Part shown: piece by piece, positions 40,930 through 52,263 of the stretch
Layout: the number at the start of each line of letters is the position of its first letter
Numbering within the stretch: the stretch's first letter is position 1
DNA from: Neovahlkampfia damariscottae
Lineage: Eukaryota > Heterolobosea > Selenaionea > Neovahlkampfiida > Neovahlkampfiidae
Reading direction: 5' to 3'
DNA length: 64,000 bases
Assembly: GCA_016618085.1 (NCBI GenBank)
Contig: JABLTG010000052.1
Location: 1-64,000 of the forward strand
Made by a program: the position numbers and the translations under genes
The notes under the pieces: model-generated
Databases searched by the model: none
What the model was told of the DNA's origin: nothing
Seen by the model: the letters and a program-made list of their open reading frames with translations, nothing else

Positions 40930-43253
40930 ATGTCAAAAGATACTGAAACAAAAGATATCAAAGAAGCTTCATCATATTCATTCACAGCTATTTATAAAAA
41001 CCCAATTTTAAAACAAACTTGCTTTGAAATATTGCGAGAAACTCAACAAAGTTTTTTTTTTGACTTTTTAGAAGTAGTTGACGATTTTACATATTTAAAA
41101 TCATCATCATTGAGAAGATATAATGCCAAAAAAATAATGAACAATTTCATTGATGAAAATTCAATTTTTGAACTTGGACTTCCAAAAGAAATGAAAAGAA
41201 CAATCCAACAACTTTATGAAAGAAATACAAAAAATCAAACATTCTTTCAACCAAATTTATTCAAATTGGCACATGATCATATCTTAAAATACATCAAAGA
41301 AGACTTATTCCCAAAAATATTCACACATCCAAAATTCCAGAATTGTTTGAAAGATCAACTTGATTTTTTAGGTTCAAGAGAATTTTCACAAAAGTTTTTT
41401 AAAATTGATGAAAAAGAATGTTGTAAATTAGTTACAACTACAAATTATTTAATTGATACTGATTTGAATTTCTTTCCAAATGTTATTCCAGATGAATTTT
41501 CAAAAGATTTTATGAATGAAATTCTCAGTGAAATGTCAAAACCATTTACGGGAGTTGAACTTCAACAACAAAAAAAAAACAAAAAAAAATTAAGTTTTTT
41601 GGGATTGGATGGTTTGAATTGGGTTCGTAAGTATACTCAAATTGATGAAAATAAACTCTTAACTGAGTTTTTTCAGCAATTATTAAAGAGAAAATATTTC
41701 ATTCCAACTTCCACAAAAAGTGAAACATTCAATGAAAATGAACATTATGCTTTTGGCTTTAAGAAAAGAGTTGTGATAGTTGGTATGAAAATTGTAACTC
41801 ATTTCTCACTTTTTTTTCAAAGGTGCTGGTTTCTCTGGAATGTATGCAGCCAAACAGTTGAGAGATCAATTTAAAGTAACTGTTATTGATAAAAAACCGT
41901 CTGTTGAATATGTTATGTAATTTCATTTTTTTTTTAATGTTTATTTCAACAAGGTCTTTTTATAAATTATTCGGAGCTCCAAATCAAATGTCCAAATATG
42001 AAACTCCAATGACAAAAGTATTAGATAAATGTGATTTTATTCAAGGAATTGCTGATAAAATATCACAATCAGGTGTTTATGTTGGTGATAAATTGATCAA
42101 TTATGATTATTTAATTGTAGGAACTGGAAGTGGTTATTCCATACCTTTTGAAGTTTCTCAAGTTGATTCAAATGTTGTTCACCAAGAAGATCGTATTTTT
42201 AATCAAAACAAAACAACAAATGCTTCTATAATCACACCATATTCAAGTAAATCAATTTTATCGGGATATTATGATCTTTCACATTCCAAAAAAATCGTTG
42301 TGATTGGTGGTGGTCCAGTTGGTGTTGAATGTGCTGGTGAATTATGTGTGAATTATCCGAATTCTAAGATCATTCTAGTTACAAGTGGTTCAAATTTATT
42401 AGAAAGATCAACAAAAAATGTTCAAAGTGCAGCTCATAAATTTTTGAAATCTTATAAAAATAGTGGTATCGTATTCAATAGATATGTCTCAAAGATTGTC
42501 GGAAATAGAATTTATCTCAAATTTAAATCAAGAACATCAACAAGCACAACAATTGAAGAAACTTATATTGAATCTGAAGCTGTTATAGTTTGTGTTGGAT
42601 TTCGTCCAAATACTTCTTTGTTTAGATCATTTATGTGCTGTTCATTGTCACCAAAAGGATATGTCATTGTAAATCCATACTTCCAAGTGTTAAACAATCA
42701 AAATAATATGACGAAACTTGAATTGGCTGAACAAACAAAAAAACTCCTTGAAGAAGATATGAATAATATGATTGATGAAATGGATTGCTTTTCATTGAAC
42801 GATGATGATGATATTAGTGACTCGTCTGGTTTAGATTCTGATTTGAGCTCATCAACAGATGATATCAGTTCATTAATGGAACAAGAAACTTTACAAAATA
42901 ATGATATCAATTCTTCGTCAATGAGAATGGAACCTGTTCATTTTTATATGAATATTTTTGCAATTGGTGATATTATTGAATTAGAAGAAGAAAAATTGGC
43001 GTATTACAGTCATCTACATGGAGATACAGTTGCAGCGAATATCATAAATCTAGAAAGCTCATTAAGTTATGTTGAATTTCAAAAAAAATCCAAACCTTAC
43101 AAATCAAATCCTAATTTTGTGTCCATTATTTCTGTTGGATCAAATGGAATTGTTGTCAAGGGTAAAAAGATTTTACAAAAAGGAAAATTGGCAATTGTTG
43201 CCAAAAATTCATTAGAAAAATTAATGTTGACAAAAACTATTCCTTATTCATGA
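40930..43253 (+). CDS. RGS domain fused to FSP1/AIF-like NAD(P)H oxidoreductase
   Basis: Exons 40930-41782, 41823-41916 and 41954-43253 give 748 residues. Residues ~20-140 match an RGS domain (FFFDFLEVVDDF, AKKIMNNFI, LFKLAHDHILKYIKEDLFPKIF), the GTPase-activating module for G-alpha. After a linker a second part begins VVIVGAGFSGMYAAKQL (FAD-binding GxGxxG at a splice junction), then YDYLIVGTGSGY, a second Rossmann motif VVIGGGPVGVECAGEL, VGFRPNT and FAIGDI. This is the FSP1/AIFM2 class-II flavoprotein pattern, which reduces quinones. A Ser/Asp-rich insertion interrupts the flavoprotein near its end. I know of no other RGS-FSP1 fusion; frame and splicing make it one protein. Confidence 0.85.
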
Positions 43254-43400
43254 ATTAGAGTTATAAATGTTTCTTTATTTTTCTGCATAGAGACCAATAA
43301 TTTTTTTTTTCCTAAAACGTCACCACGGAAAAATTATTGAAAAAAAACAATCCGTTAAAAGGAATAAGTAATTTTTTACAAATCTTTATTATAAATTAAT

Positions 43401-43751
43401 TTAAGTTTTTTCATTGTCAATTGACTCCATAAGAGTTTGGAATGAAGGTAATGTCCTGGATTCTGTTTTTTCTACTTTTTTTTTTTTTTTTTTAGGTGTG
43501 TTTGTATTCTCTTTTGTTACAACAAAGCTTCCAAGAACTTGAAAAGGATCATCAATTTTTCTCTCTTTGATGTTGTGCTTCTTCAGCCCGTGATAAGGCC
43601 ATCGTTTAAGATCAACTTCTCTACATAATTTTTTTAAGTCACTCATACTCATTCCAAGAGATGCAGCTGCTTCATACAGTGGTTTATCAAAGTACCTGGA
43701 CATGAGCTTCAAAGTTTTCTCTTTTTTATTCACTTCAGTTGAGTCGTCCAT
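43401..43751 (-). CDS. RWP-RK domain transcription factor
   Basis: 116 residues from the ATG at 43751; an upstream TTG extension is not used and contains two ATTGG elements. Core: SRYFDKPLYEAAASLGMSMS, LKKLCREVDLKRWPYHGLKK, the RWP-RK DNA-binding motif (RWPYHGLKK for RWPYRKL). A lysine run near the C-terminus may be a nuclear signal. RWP-RK proteins are best known from plants, where they control nitrogen responses and gametes, but also occur in amoebae and other protists. Confidence 0.88.
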   Translation of the reverse strand: MDDSTEVNKKEKTLKLMSRYFDKPLYEAAASLGMSMSDLKKLCREVDLKRWPYHGLKKHNIKERKIDDPFQVLGSFVVTKENTNTPKKKKKKVEKTESRTLPSFQTLMESIDNEKT

Positions 43752-43860
43752 TTCGAAGCCAATAAGCCAATCGTAAAATGATGGTCGTTTTTGTACTCTC
43801 AAATATATAAAAGCGGCAGTGCTTAATCAAAATTTTAATTGGTTTTTAAACTTTCCTAAT

Positions 43861-46477
43861 TTATATGTTCGTGTGAGCGGTAGCATTGTGGATTTGAATT
43901 AATTTTTCTACCATATATTTTTTCTTTCCAGGTTTTACTCCAAATTTTGACAAATGTTTTTTCAAATCCTCAATTGACATAGATTCAAAGTCAGGCATTG
44001 CTTGAGGTTCTTTTGATTTTTTTGATTTTTTTTGCCTTTTTTTCTTTGGTTGATTTTCTGGTTGTGATTGAGTTTGTGAGTAACATGGTTCTTCAGTGTT
44101 TTGAGATAGAGTCTGTGAAGGAATTTGAGTCATTAAATTCTGTGAAAAAGATTGAGTTTCTTCTAAAACAGGTGTAGCTAAAAGTTCTGTCTCCAAATTT
44201 GTTGATGTCCTAATTTGTTCACTTGATTCTATTGGAGTGATATCCAAAGAAACTTGTGGAGAAATTGAAAAAATTGAAGACAAATGATAATCTAAAAGCA
44301 TAGATCTTGGGTAATCCTTTTCTATCTTTTCTTTTTCTTTTGAAATCTAAAAGATAAATATAAAATTTCCTTTACCTCAAGTGTCAAATTTTCATACAAT
44401 TTTTTGACATTTTCTTTAAAATTTTGTACAAGAGATGAACATTTTGAGTCATATTTATCTTGTAAAATTACATCTTCATCAATATTTGTATCAGAATTTT
44501 CCAATACTTTCTCAATTGTTGTTTCAACTTCTTCTTCAGGAGTGAAAAAATAATCGTCTTCTGGAACATCATTGTTTAACTCTTCACTAAAAGTTGATTT
44601 TTTGGTGTTGATTTCTTCATCAGAATCATCTTCAATTGTGATAGAACAAACACTTTTTTGAGACAAAATTTGTTCTTCTTCTTTTGATTCCAAGTTCAAT
44701 TCTTGACTTAAACACACATCATCTGATTTTTCTACAGCAGAATCATTGATACTGCAAATACTCAAATTGACTAAATTTGTTTCAACAATTTCTTTTGGTT
44801 GAGCATTTTCTTCATGCAATTTTGGAGTTTCTTTCATATTTACATCTTCTTTCAAATCAGTTTCGGAGTCATCTTGATTGCTTGTTTCATTTTCTTTCTT
44901 GTTTTCAGGTGAAAAACTGACACATAAATCATCACTTGAGTGATCTGACTGGGTATTTGTTTCAATTTTCTGTGAGGTTGATGAGTAAAGATCAAAATCA
45001 AGTATTGAATCACTTAAAGATTTTGGAGCTTTTTGAATTGTGGAATTTCGAGTTATGACAGTATCGATTGTTTCATGGTCACTTGTTTCATCCAAATCAT
45101 GGGAATTTAAAATAGTTTTATATTTTGGAGGAGATTCTTCCTTTTCATCAAGATTCCGTTTTTTATTTTCTTTTGAAATTGTATTCCCAGAAACAACATC
45201 TTCATTTGACTTTTCTGTAAATTTGCTCGTTGACAATCCCCATAGCCTCGGTTTTGAGTTAAAAAGACTTTCACCCAATGGTTGAGTTAAAGATTCATCG
45301 TGAATATTCGAATGATAATCTAAATCTTTTAACAATAAATTTGCAACTTCTTCATTTGATTTTCTATTTTGTATTTGAAGCAAAGGCGTATTTGAGTCTA
45401 ATTCCTCTTGAAAAACTTTAACTTTTTTAGTTTTTTTTGGTGTTTCAATTTCTTCAACAAGTTCTGTAGGTTTTGGAGGAGGTGCAACTATTTTAATGTT
45501 TTTTTTGACTCTTGCATTTTTATTATAACTTGGAATGTATTTTGGTTTTGAATTTATATTTTCTTTTAATTCTTTTGCAGCTAATAAAAATCTCTTCACA
45601 TGACCTGGTTTAGTTACATTCACACAAATTAAATCATCTTTTTCCAACTTTTCAAATTTTGTTAAAAGAAATAAAGCAAACTTCACAACAAACTTCCAGT
45701 GAGTCATACCCATTTTCTATGAAGGATTCAATATAACTTTCCATTTTCAATGAAACTAACCACTCTTTGACAGTTCTGGGAATTAAATCAACTCGGACAT
45801 TTTTAGATTTTGCATCATATTTGAATTGGTCAAAAATATCATTGGAGTCATTGATCTCTTCTTTTTTTGTTTTTTTCTTTGGTTTTTTGTACAGTGCCAA
45901 TAGTTCAACCACTTCTTTTGGTTTTAATTTTTTAATTTTTGCGCAAAGTTTTAAATGTGATGTTTTGGCTTTTTGTTGTAAAGTTGAGATGTTTTTTTGA
46001 CAAATAAGACATTCATCTGTGTTAAATATAGGTTCTTCTTCTTGTGATTTTTTTTCATTTTCTCTGCATCTGTTTAAATGTTGCTCTTGTCTTTTTGTGT
46101 TGTACAGAGTTAAATCTTTATCACAAAATGGACATTTTGTTTTTTGAGATTCTTCATCTGAATTATAACTAGCATATTTTCTGGCAGCTTCTTCATCCAA
46201 GCATGCATTTACGTGACTTTCAATTTGCTAATTTTTTGTTTAGTTATTTTTTTGTTTTTACTTTTGAAGTGTAATTTTGAAATGATATTTGACAAACAAA
46301 ACAACACTCAAAATTTGAACCATATGACTTTATTTCTTGAGGAGAATTTTCTGTAATTTTTTTTTTAATTCTTTTTGTTGAATGTCTAGTTATTTCTTCA
46401 GAATCTGTATCAGTATCTGAGTTGTCATAATGTTGTGAACCTTGAAATTTTTTTGGTTCTTGTTTGATGGATAACAT
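43861..46477 (-). CDS. SLX4: SLX4 structure-specific endonuclease scaffold
   Basis: Exons 46477-46262, 46227-45694, 45647-44376 and 44346-43861 give 835 residues. Tandem zinc fingers of UBZ4 type (CFVCQISF...HVNAC; CPFCDKDL...HLNRC; CLICQKN...HLKLC), then a SAM-like segment (TVKEWLVSLKMESYIESFIENGYDSLE, continuing across an intron to GHVKRFLLAAKEL), a long acidic Ser/Glu-rich middle, and the C-terminal SLX4 domain SIEDLKKHLSKFGVKPGKKK, which binds SLX1. SLX4 scaffolds Holliday-junction and crosslink-repair nucleases. Three zinc fingers and a SAM segment are more than in yeast. Confidence 0.82.
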
Positions 46478-46617
46478 CTGATGTCTGTTTCACACCTCTT
46501 CGTCACTTTCTGAGAATTTCAAATGATTGGTCAGAATTTCCCGCTTTACAACTTTTAAAAGAAAATAAAAGTCTCAACAATGATATTAGAATTTGAAATG
46601 AATTAAAAATTTAATTT

Positions 46618-47594
46618 TTATTTCTTTAAATTTAAATTTTCCACAAAACTGAAGTAATTATACAACGGACCGTATTCCATATCATACCAAAAATTCACGG
46701 CGATCATCTCTCCATTTTCATCAACTGATTGTTCTACTTGATGAAACCATAAACTTGGAAGATATAGCATATCACCTGGTTCCAAAGTAACACAATAAGG
46801 AGTTGCAAGCTTGAAATTTGGAAACTTTTCAAAATCTGGATTTTTTGGATCAACTGAAATCCAAGGTACTTCTGATTCTTCATCCATAACTTTCACATCA
46901 AATTCTTCATCTTCATTCATTTCATATTGAGCTTGTGGATAAAATTTCTGATACAAATATGGTAAGTTTGTGGGTGGATAAAGAGTAAAATGCTTTTTTC
47001 CTTTAATGACAGTATAAATATTTTCATAATGATCTTTATGTACTGAAGTAATACTTCTTTTTTCACCAATCCATATGTTAATTGCATCAGGTTCATTTTG
47101 AAAAACTTCATTTGCCCATGACGGAATCTTGATGTCATTCCAAATATTTTGAAATGAATTTGATCGAAAATTATCATTTTGATGTTGAAGATAATAAACA
47201 TTTTTTGTCTTTTTTAAAAGTTTTTCCTCCACAAATTTTCCAAAATCCATTTCTAATTTTTTTGGTTGTGTGAAATAAAATTTTTTTTTGTGCTCAACCA
47301 AAGCATCAGCGTTGCCAAATGGAGTCACATCAACGATAACTTTTTGGTTCAGTTTTTTTTTTAGGTATTCATAATTCCATTGTTTTAATGCTTTCCAATT
47401 TTTTGCACCATTTTTGATGATACATGGTTTATTTTGTGAAACAAATTCTTGGTGGAATTTCAAATTCGAAATTGGAGTTTCAATTATTTTGATACATTCT
47501 CCATAATATTCTAACTTTATTAAAAGTAATGCTGCTTCAAACCTTGAGTTAATGAATTCAAATTGCTACATGCCTTCTCTGTCTCATTTTGCAT
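46618..47594 (-). CDS. JMJD7: JmjC-domain lysyl hydroxylase JMJD7
   Basis: Exons 47594-47570 and 47534-46618 give 313 residues (human 316). The first exon is 25 nt and splices by gtagca/ttgaag to give MQNETEKASALLLIKLE. Conserved blocks: NKPCIIKNG, DVTPFGNADA, YYLQHQNDN, DAINIWIGEKRSITSVHKDHYENIY (iron ligands His and Asp), VPWISVDP, LYLPSLWFHQVEQS (second His) and IAVNFWYDMEY. JMJD7 is a 2-oxoglutarate oxygenase that hydroxylates a lysine of DRG-family GTPases. CCAAT and ATTGG lie ~15-25 bases upstream. Confidence 0.92.
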
Positions 47595-47760
47595 GTTTTT
47601 TGGTTTATCCAATCAATTGGTTCAAAATTGAGAATTTTTTTTTTTTGAACAATTCAAAACAAGGTACTTTCCAGTATTCTCAGTTTTTGATAAATCATGC
47701 TCTTTTTTTTTTGACCAATGAAATCCTTTTTATTTGCTTCAAAAAAAACCTTTGTAACGA
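47595..47760. promoter_or_regulatory. Divergent promoter, JMJD7 and bL33m
   Basis: CCAAT at 47609-47613 and ATTGG at 47616-47620 lie next to JMJD7; CCAAT at 47715-47719 precedes the L33 ATG by 41 bases. Long T runs separate them. Confidence 0.5.
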
Positions 47761-47937
47761 ATGGCGAAGAAAAAATCTAAAACAATTTTGATAAAACTGT
47801 TAAGTACAGCAGGAACAGGTTTCTTTTATACAACACAAAAAAATACAGTTACTTTACCACATAAATTAGTTTTATCCAAATATGATCCAGTTGTGAAAAG
47901 ACACGTACTTTTTTCAGAAACAAAAATAAAAAAATAA
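47761..47937 (+). CDS. Ribosomal protein bL33, mitochondrial
   Basis: 58 residues, one exon. [20 protein letters not shown], then FFYTTQKNT and [20 protein letters not shown] cover the whole bL33 family, including its conserved end. The zinc Cys of some bacterial forms are absent, as in mitochondrial versions. It is the full bacterial length with no added presequence; the basic N-terminus probably suffices for import, as for other bL33m. A chloroplast origin is unlikely given the other genes here. Confidence 0.93.
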   Translation: MAKKKSKTILIKLLSTAGTGFFYTTQKNTVTLPHKLVLSKYDPVVKRHVLFSETKIKK

Positions 47938-47956
47938 CCTATAAAAAAATAAAAAT

Positions 47957-48715
47957 TTATTGAAGTTCATCAAAGTTGAAATTGGACTCAAAGTCATTCA
48001 CTGAAAATAAAAAATTAAAAATGTTTAAAAAACAAACTATCAAAAAGAAGTCCTGAATCATATGTCGTAGCATCGTCTAATTTTGTGTTTACAAGAAAAT
48101 CAGTATCCAATTCTTCATTTTCAAAATATTCTTCGTTGAAAAAATCAGTTGTGAATTGACTGTACAGTGGTTGTTCATTTTGCTGTTTTTGTATTGTTTG
48201 TTGAGCTTGAAGACTTTTTTTTAATGAATTCACTGCTAAATATAAAAAAAAAATTGAATTTTATCTTACGCTGTTTTTGATAACTCACTGCATGCTGACT
48301 CACCAAAAAATTGAATTCTGTTATTTGCTCTCGTACTTTCAGGCGTATTCCGTATGCTTTGAAGAAATCAGGATTTTGTTCTTCAAGTTTATTCCAAACT
48401 GTAACGGTTAAAAATTTTGTTTTCTTTTACCCAACGTTATAAAGTTTGGTTCAATATTTTGATAAATATGAAGTGCGGTTATAGCTTCTTCTTGTGTCAT
48501 ATACAAACGTAAACATCTTTCTATTAGATTTTGAACCTTGAATTTTTTATAAATTTTTTTTTTTTTTAAACCATTTTTATTTCGTTAGGTGTGAACTTCT
48601 TCTTTTGAGAAAGTTCGTTTAATTGCGGTGTATTTGGAGCTGGACTTGTTGAACTGGTAGAATTGGAAGAAGGGTTGATTTTTATCCTTTGATTCTTCTG
48701 GTTCTGGTTTTGCAT
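47957..48715 (-). CDS. TIGR01589 (plant-type) domain protein
   Basis: Exons 48715-48572, 48536-48431, 48398-48270, 48235-48038 and 48000-47957 give 206 residues. Core: VQNLIERCLRLYMTQEEAI, IYQNIEPNFITLVWNKLEEQNPDFFKAYGIRLKVREQITEFN. This is close to the domain described from plants as TIGR01589 (uncharacterised). A Gln-rich stretch follows, then an acidic, aromatic C-terminus (DSGLLFDMNDFESNFNFDEL across the last introns), which looks like a transactivation-type tail. Function unknown; nuclear role possible. ATTGG lies ~20 bases upstream. Confidence 0.75.
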
Positions 48716-48903
48716 TTTTCTTCACCAAGTGACTGTGTGATTGGCTGATGGACAAAAGAGGATAAAACATATTCTTATTTTGAAACATACTCAAAGAAGG
48801 ATAAAGAAATGCTCAGAAGCAGAAAAATATTTCTGCAGACCAAATGTGAACAAAATTACATTTCCATCATAAGGAATTTTGTATATCCAAATTATTCATT
48901 TAT

Positions 48904-51903
48904 TCACAAAAATTCTGACAACTTTTTGGCACATTCTTCTTCTGACATTTGCTCAAAAGGTATACGACAGAATTGGATCAACTTTTCTTGAGCAATTTTT
49001 TCTTTTGCGATCTCTTCTTTTGTTTTGAATTTTTTTTGTGGCATTTCATCTTCTTCTTCTTCTTCATCATCAGAGTATTCCAATTCTAGTGCTCTTTTTT
49101 TTGCTAATTTAACCACACTTTCAGGAAATTTGCAAATTTTAGCAACATTTATGCCAAAAGATCTTTTTTCATCACCTTCTTCGACTTTGTACAACATGGT
49201 GAGTCTATCTTCTGTTTCTTGAACACAGACATGCTTATTTCCAATTGAATTATCATCTTCTTCCAATTTTGCTATTTCATGGAAATGTGTTGCAAACAAT
49301 CCAAAACATTTTTTGTTTGTTGCCAATTCATCTGCGATTTCAATTGCAAGTCCAAACCCATCATAAGTTGAAGTACCTCTTCCTAATTCATCAACAATCA
49401 CAAAAGAATGTTCAGTTGCGTTTTGAAGTATTGATGCTGTTTCATGCATTTCCAGATAAAAAGTTGACATTCCTCTCATTTGACTATCATTAGCTCCAAT
49501 TCTGGATAAAATACCATCTCTGACACTAACAATTGCCTTTTCACAAGGTACAAAACATCCTATTTGAGCTAATAAAATGTTAACACCAATTTGACGAATG
49601 TAACTACAAAAATTACAAAAAATAAACATTTACGTTGATTTTCCACCCATGTTTGGACTAAGAGATAATTAATAAAAATATTGGAATACCCTGTGATAAT
49701 ATAAAACGTTTTCTTTTTTCTGTCCATTTCTATGTCATTTGGAATGAATGAAATTCCCTCTTGAAGTTCTAAACAAGGATGACGACTTTCTTTCAACATA
49801 ATATAATCACATGATGCTTCTCTAATTTCTGGTCTCGTATAAGGTATTGTTGCAGCCATGGATGCAACAGCGAAACTAAAATTTAATGATTTTTGGAATT
49901 TTATACCTTGATAATATATCCATTTCCACAATAGCTTCAGATACTTCTGTGAGTGGAGTCAAATATGTGCAGACTACTTTGTTAAATTTTTCAACAATTG
50001 CACTTTGTTGAGCTTCATAAGCTTCTCTGAGATCTGTAAAATTTTCTACATACTTTTGCAAAGCAGGATGTGTGAATTCTTGTTTTTTAGCTTTTTTTGA
50101 TCCCACTCTCTCAGCTCCTATTTTTTCTAATTTTTTCAAATCTTTTTCGGCAATGAAAAATTTAATTTTTCCTCCTTCATCTTCTCTAACAACATCACAA
50201 TCCATGTTTTTTACCATATCATCTTGAAGATGTTCGATGTTTCTGTATAATTCTTTCATCTCAGCATCTAAGCTTTGAAGTTTTTCATCAAAACGTGTTT
50301 GTATCATGTAAATCTTGTCTGCAACTTTTTCAAAGTCAACCACCTGCCTGATGACTCCAACCAATGCAGCAAGGTTTTCACCATGTTCTGCGAATTGAAA
50401 TTTATTGAGCAATACATCCTCATTCTTTCCTCCATATTGTAGTACTGCTTCTTCAAAATCTGGTAATGTAGCACAAAAATCATGAATTTGGACAAAATCT
50501 GTAATCTTTCCTTTCAATTTATGAACTCGATTGAAAATTATATCTAAATCTGGAACATTTCTCAACAATTCTCTGATAGATTCAGTGAACATTTGATCTT
50601 CTGTGAACGATTCAACAATGTCCAATCTTTCATCTAAAATTTAGTGAATTCAAATAGTGGTATTTACTAATTCTATCTACATCCATGAGCGGTTGTCTTA
50701 TCCAAGTTTCTAATCTTCTTGAAGCTATTTTAGATTTGCATGAATCCAAAAGTCCGCATAAACTGTGACTCTTTGGTTGATTTGGTAATTTTGGAATATT
50801 TAATGCAGTGAGTGTTGCTTGATCCAACTTCATATATTCATTCAATTTCAATAGTTGTAATTCCTTTGAAAACGAATTTCAATAAATTTGATCTTACAAA
50901 ATAACCATAATTATCTTCATCAGCCAATAGACCTAAATGATGTATTGCACAATAAACTGCGGCTGCACCAAATTTTTTCTCATAAATAAGTTGGACATTT
51001 TTTTCACCTGTGAGAGTATGCATGTTAATCACCAAGTCTTCTTCAGCATGTTCATAATCCTCTATAATAATTTAATTAATAAACATTTGAACTACTCTTT
51101 TTCTTATCTGTTATTAATAAGTCACATTCAATTGCGATGTCTTTCATTTTTTTGTCAACATGATCATCAACTTTGGATGACTTAAAAGCAAAAAGAATTT
51201 CTTTGGCTGAACTTTGTGCGATTGTTCTTTGAGTGACCGAAAAAAGTTGATCATCTGTATATTCATTGATATAAATGATTCTTTTATCAGAATTGATGAT
51301 ACAAATTCCAATTGTCTGAATAAATTTTAGAACGTATGTTAGATTTATTTTACATGTTGTTTATTGACTAATTTGTAATAAATTGAGGCTACAGTTGAAG
51401 AGGAATTTACACCATCAAAATCATCACCGATTATATCATCAAAATCACTGTGATTTCCAGGAGTACCTGTTCTTGTTTTCTGAGAATTTAATTTTTTTTT
51501 AAAGTTTTTTTTACTTCATATTTTCCATTAATCCATTCATAATAATTTACTTTTTTGTTCATAAAATTGAATATATGTGACAATAAAGATACTAACTTGT
51601 TGGAAGTAAATTTTAAACATGTCAATCCGCTTCAAAAATTAGGAAAGTCATTTTTTTACGTTGATATAGTTTCAAGACCACCATCATATCTTTCAATTTC
51701 TTCAGCTATATACTTTGCATCATTTTCAAAAGTGACATAATAATCTTCATGCTACATTTTAGAGAGAAAAATAATATACTTTATATTTAAAGAAATGAAG
51801 AGTGTTTTCGGGTTTCTGGAATTTTTTAATTCCAATATCAACTTACTTTGTTCATTAGCTCTTTGTAGAAGCGAGTAAACTTCTCATCGAATTCCTTTGC
51901 CAT
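48904..51903 (-). CDS. MSH2: DNA mismatch repair protein MSH2
   Basis: Start MAKEFDEKFTRFYKEL at 51903; about twelve exons with eleven short introns give roughly 870 residues. Seen: mismatch domain end DYYVTFENDAKYIA; connector TGTPGNHSDFDDII; core ELQLLKLNEYMKLDQATL, ETWIRQPLMDVDRI; clamp; then ATPase with Walker A GPNMGGKST, IGCFVPCE, STFYLEMHETASIL, VDELGRGTSTYDG, LFATHFHE. MSH2 pairs with MSH6 or MSH3 to detect mismatches. Walker A is encoded by a 24-nt exon (49657-49634). ATTGG at about 51938 precedes the start. Some central boundaries are approximate. Confidence 0.93.
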
Positions 51904-52070
51904 GTTCACTTTTTCAAACGAAAAAAAGAAAAATAGTTTGATTGGCTGTTTGAACTGGAGGATGGAATTTTCAAAGAAACAATTGATCACTTCGGTCTGT
52001 GAATTTCTTGAAATGAAGAACAAAAAGATACATTTACTGTTGCATCAGATAGTTTAAAAGCATCCAAATA

Positions 52071-52196
52071 TTATGATGAAACTTCAAAACCTTCAACAAG
52101 TCTTTTAGAAATTTTTGAAGCAGGTGTGAAAGCACTCAGAATTTGATCAAGTACAACAATAAATGTTTTTTCAAATCTAAAAATAAAACTCTTCAT
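52071..52196 (-). CDS. Possible 41-residue small protein
   Basis: A short frame starting at 52196, with a CCAAT/ATTGG element at ~52203 just upstream on the right side. It reads KSFIFRFEKTFIVVLDQIL then SAFTPASKISKRL. It could be a real small protein or just lie in the 5' region of the F-box gene, whose promoter shares the same element. No homology recognised. Confidence 0.22.
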   Translation of the reverse strand: MKSFIFRFEKTFIVVLDQILSAFTPASKISKRLVEGFEVSS

Positions 52197-52263
52197 AAAA
52201 CAACCAATCAATTTTCTTTTCAAATTCTCAACTGAAAGCAAACCAAAACCCAAAAGTGAAAGA

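Noticed and set aside
47552-47791. Plus-strand open frame overlapping the JMJD7 start and bL33m
   Set aside because: Crosses the divergent promoter and overlaps bL33m in a different frame; no conservation.
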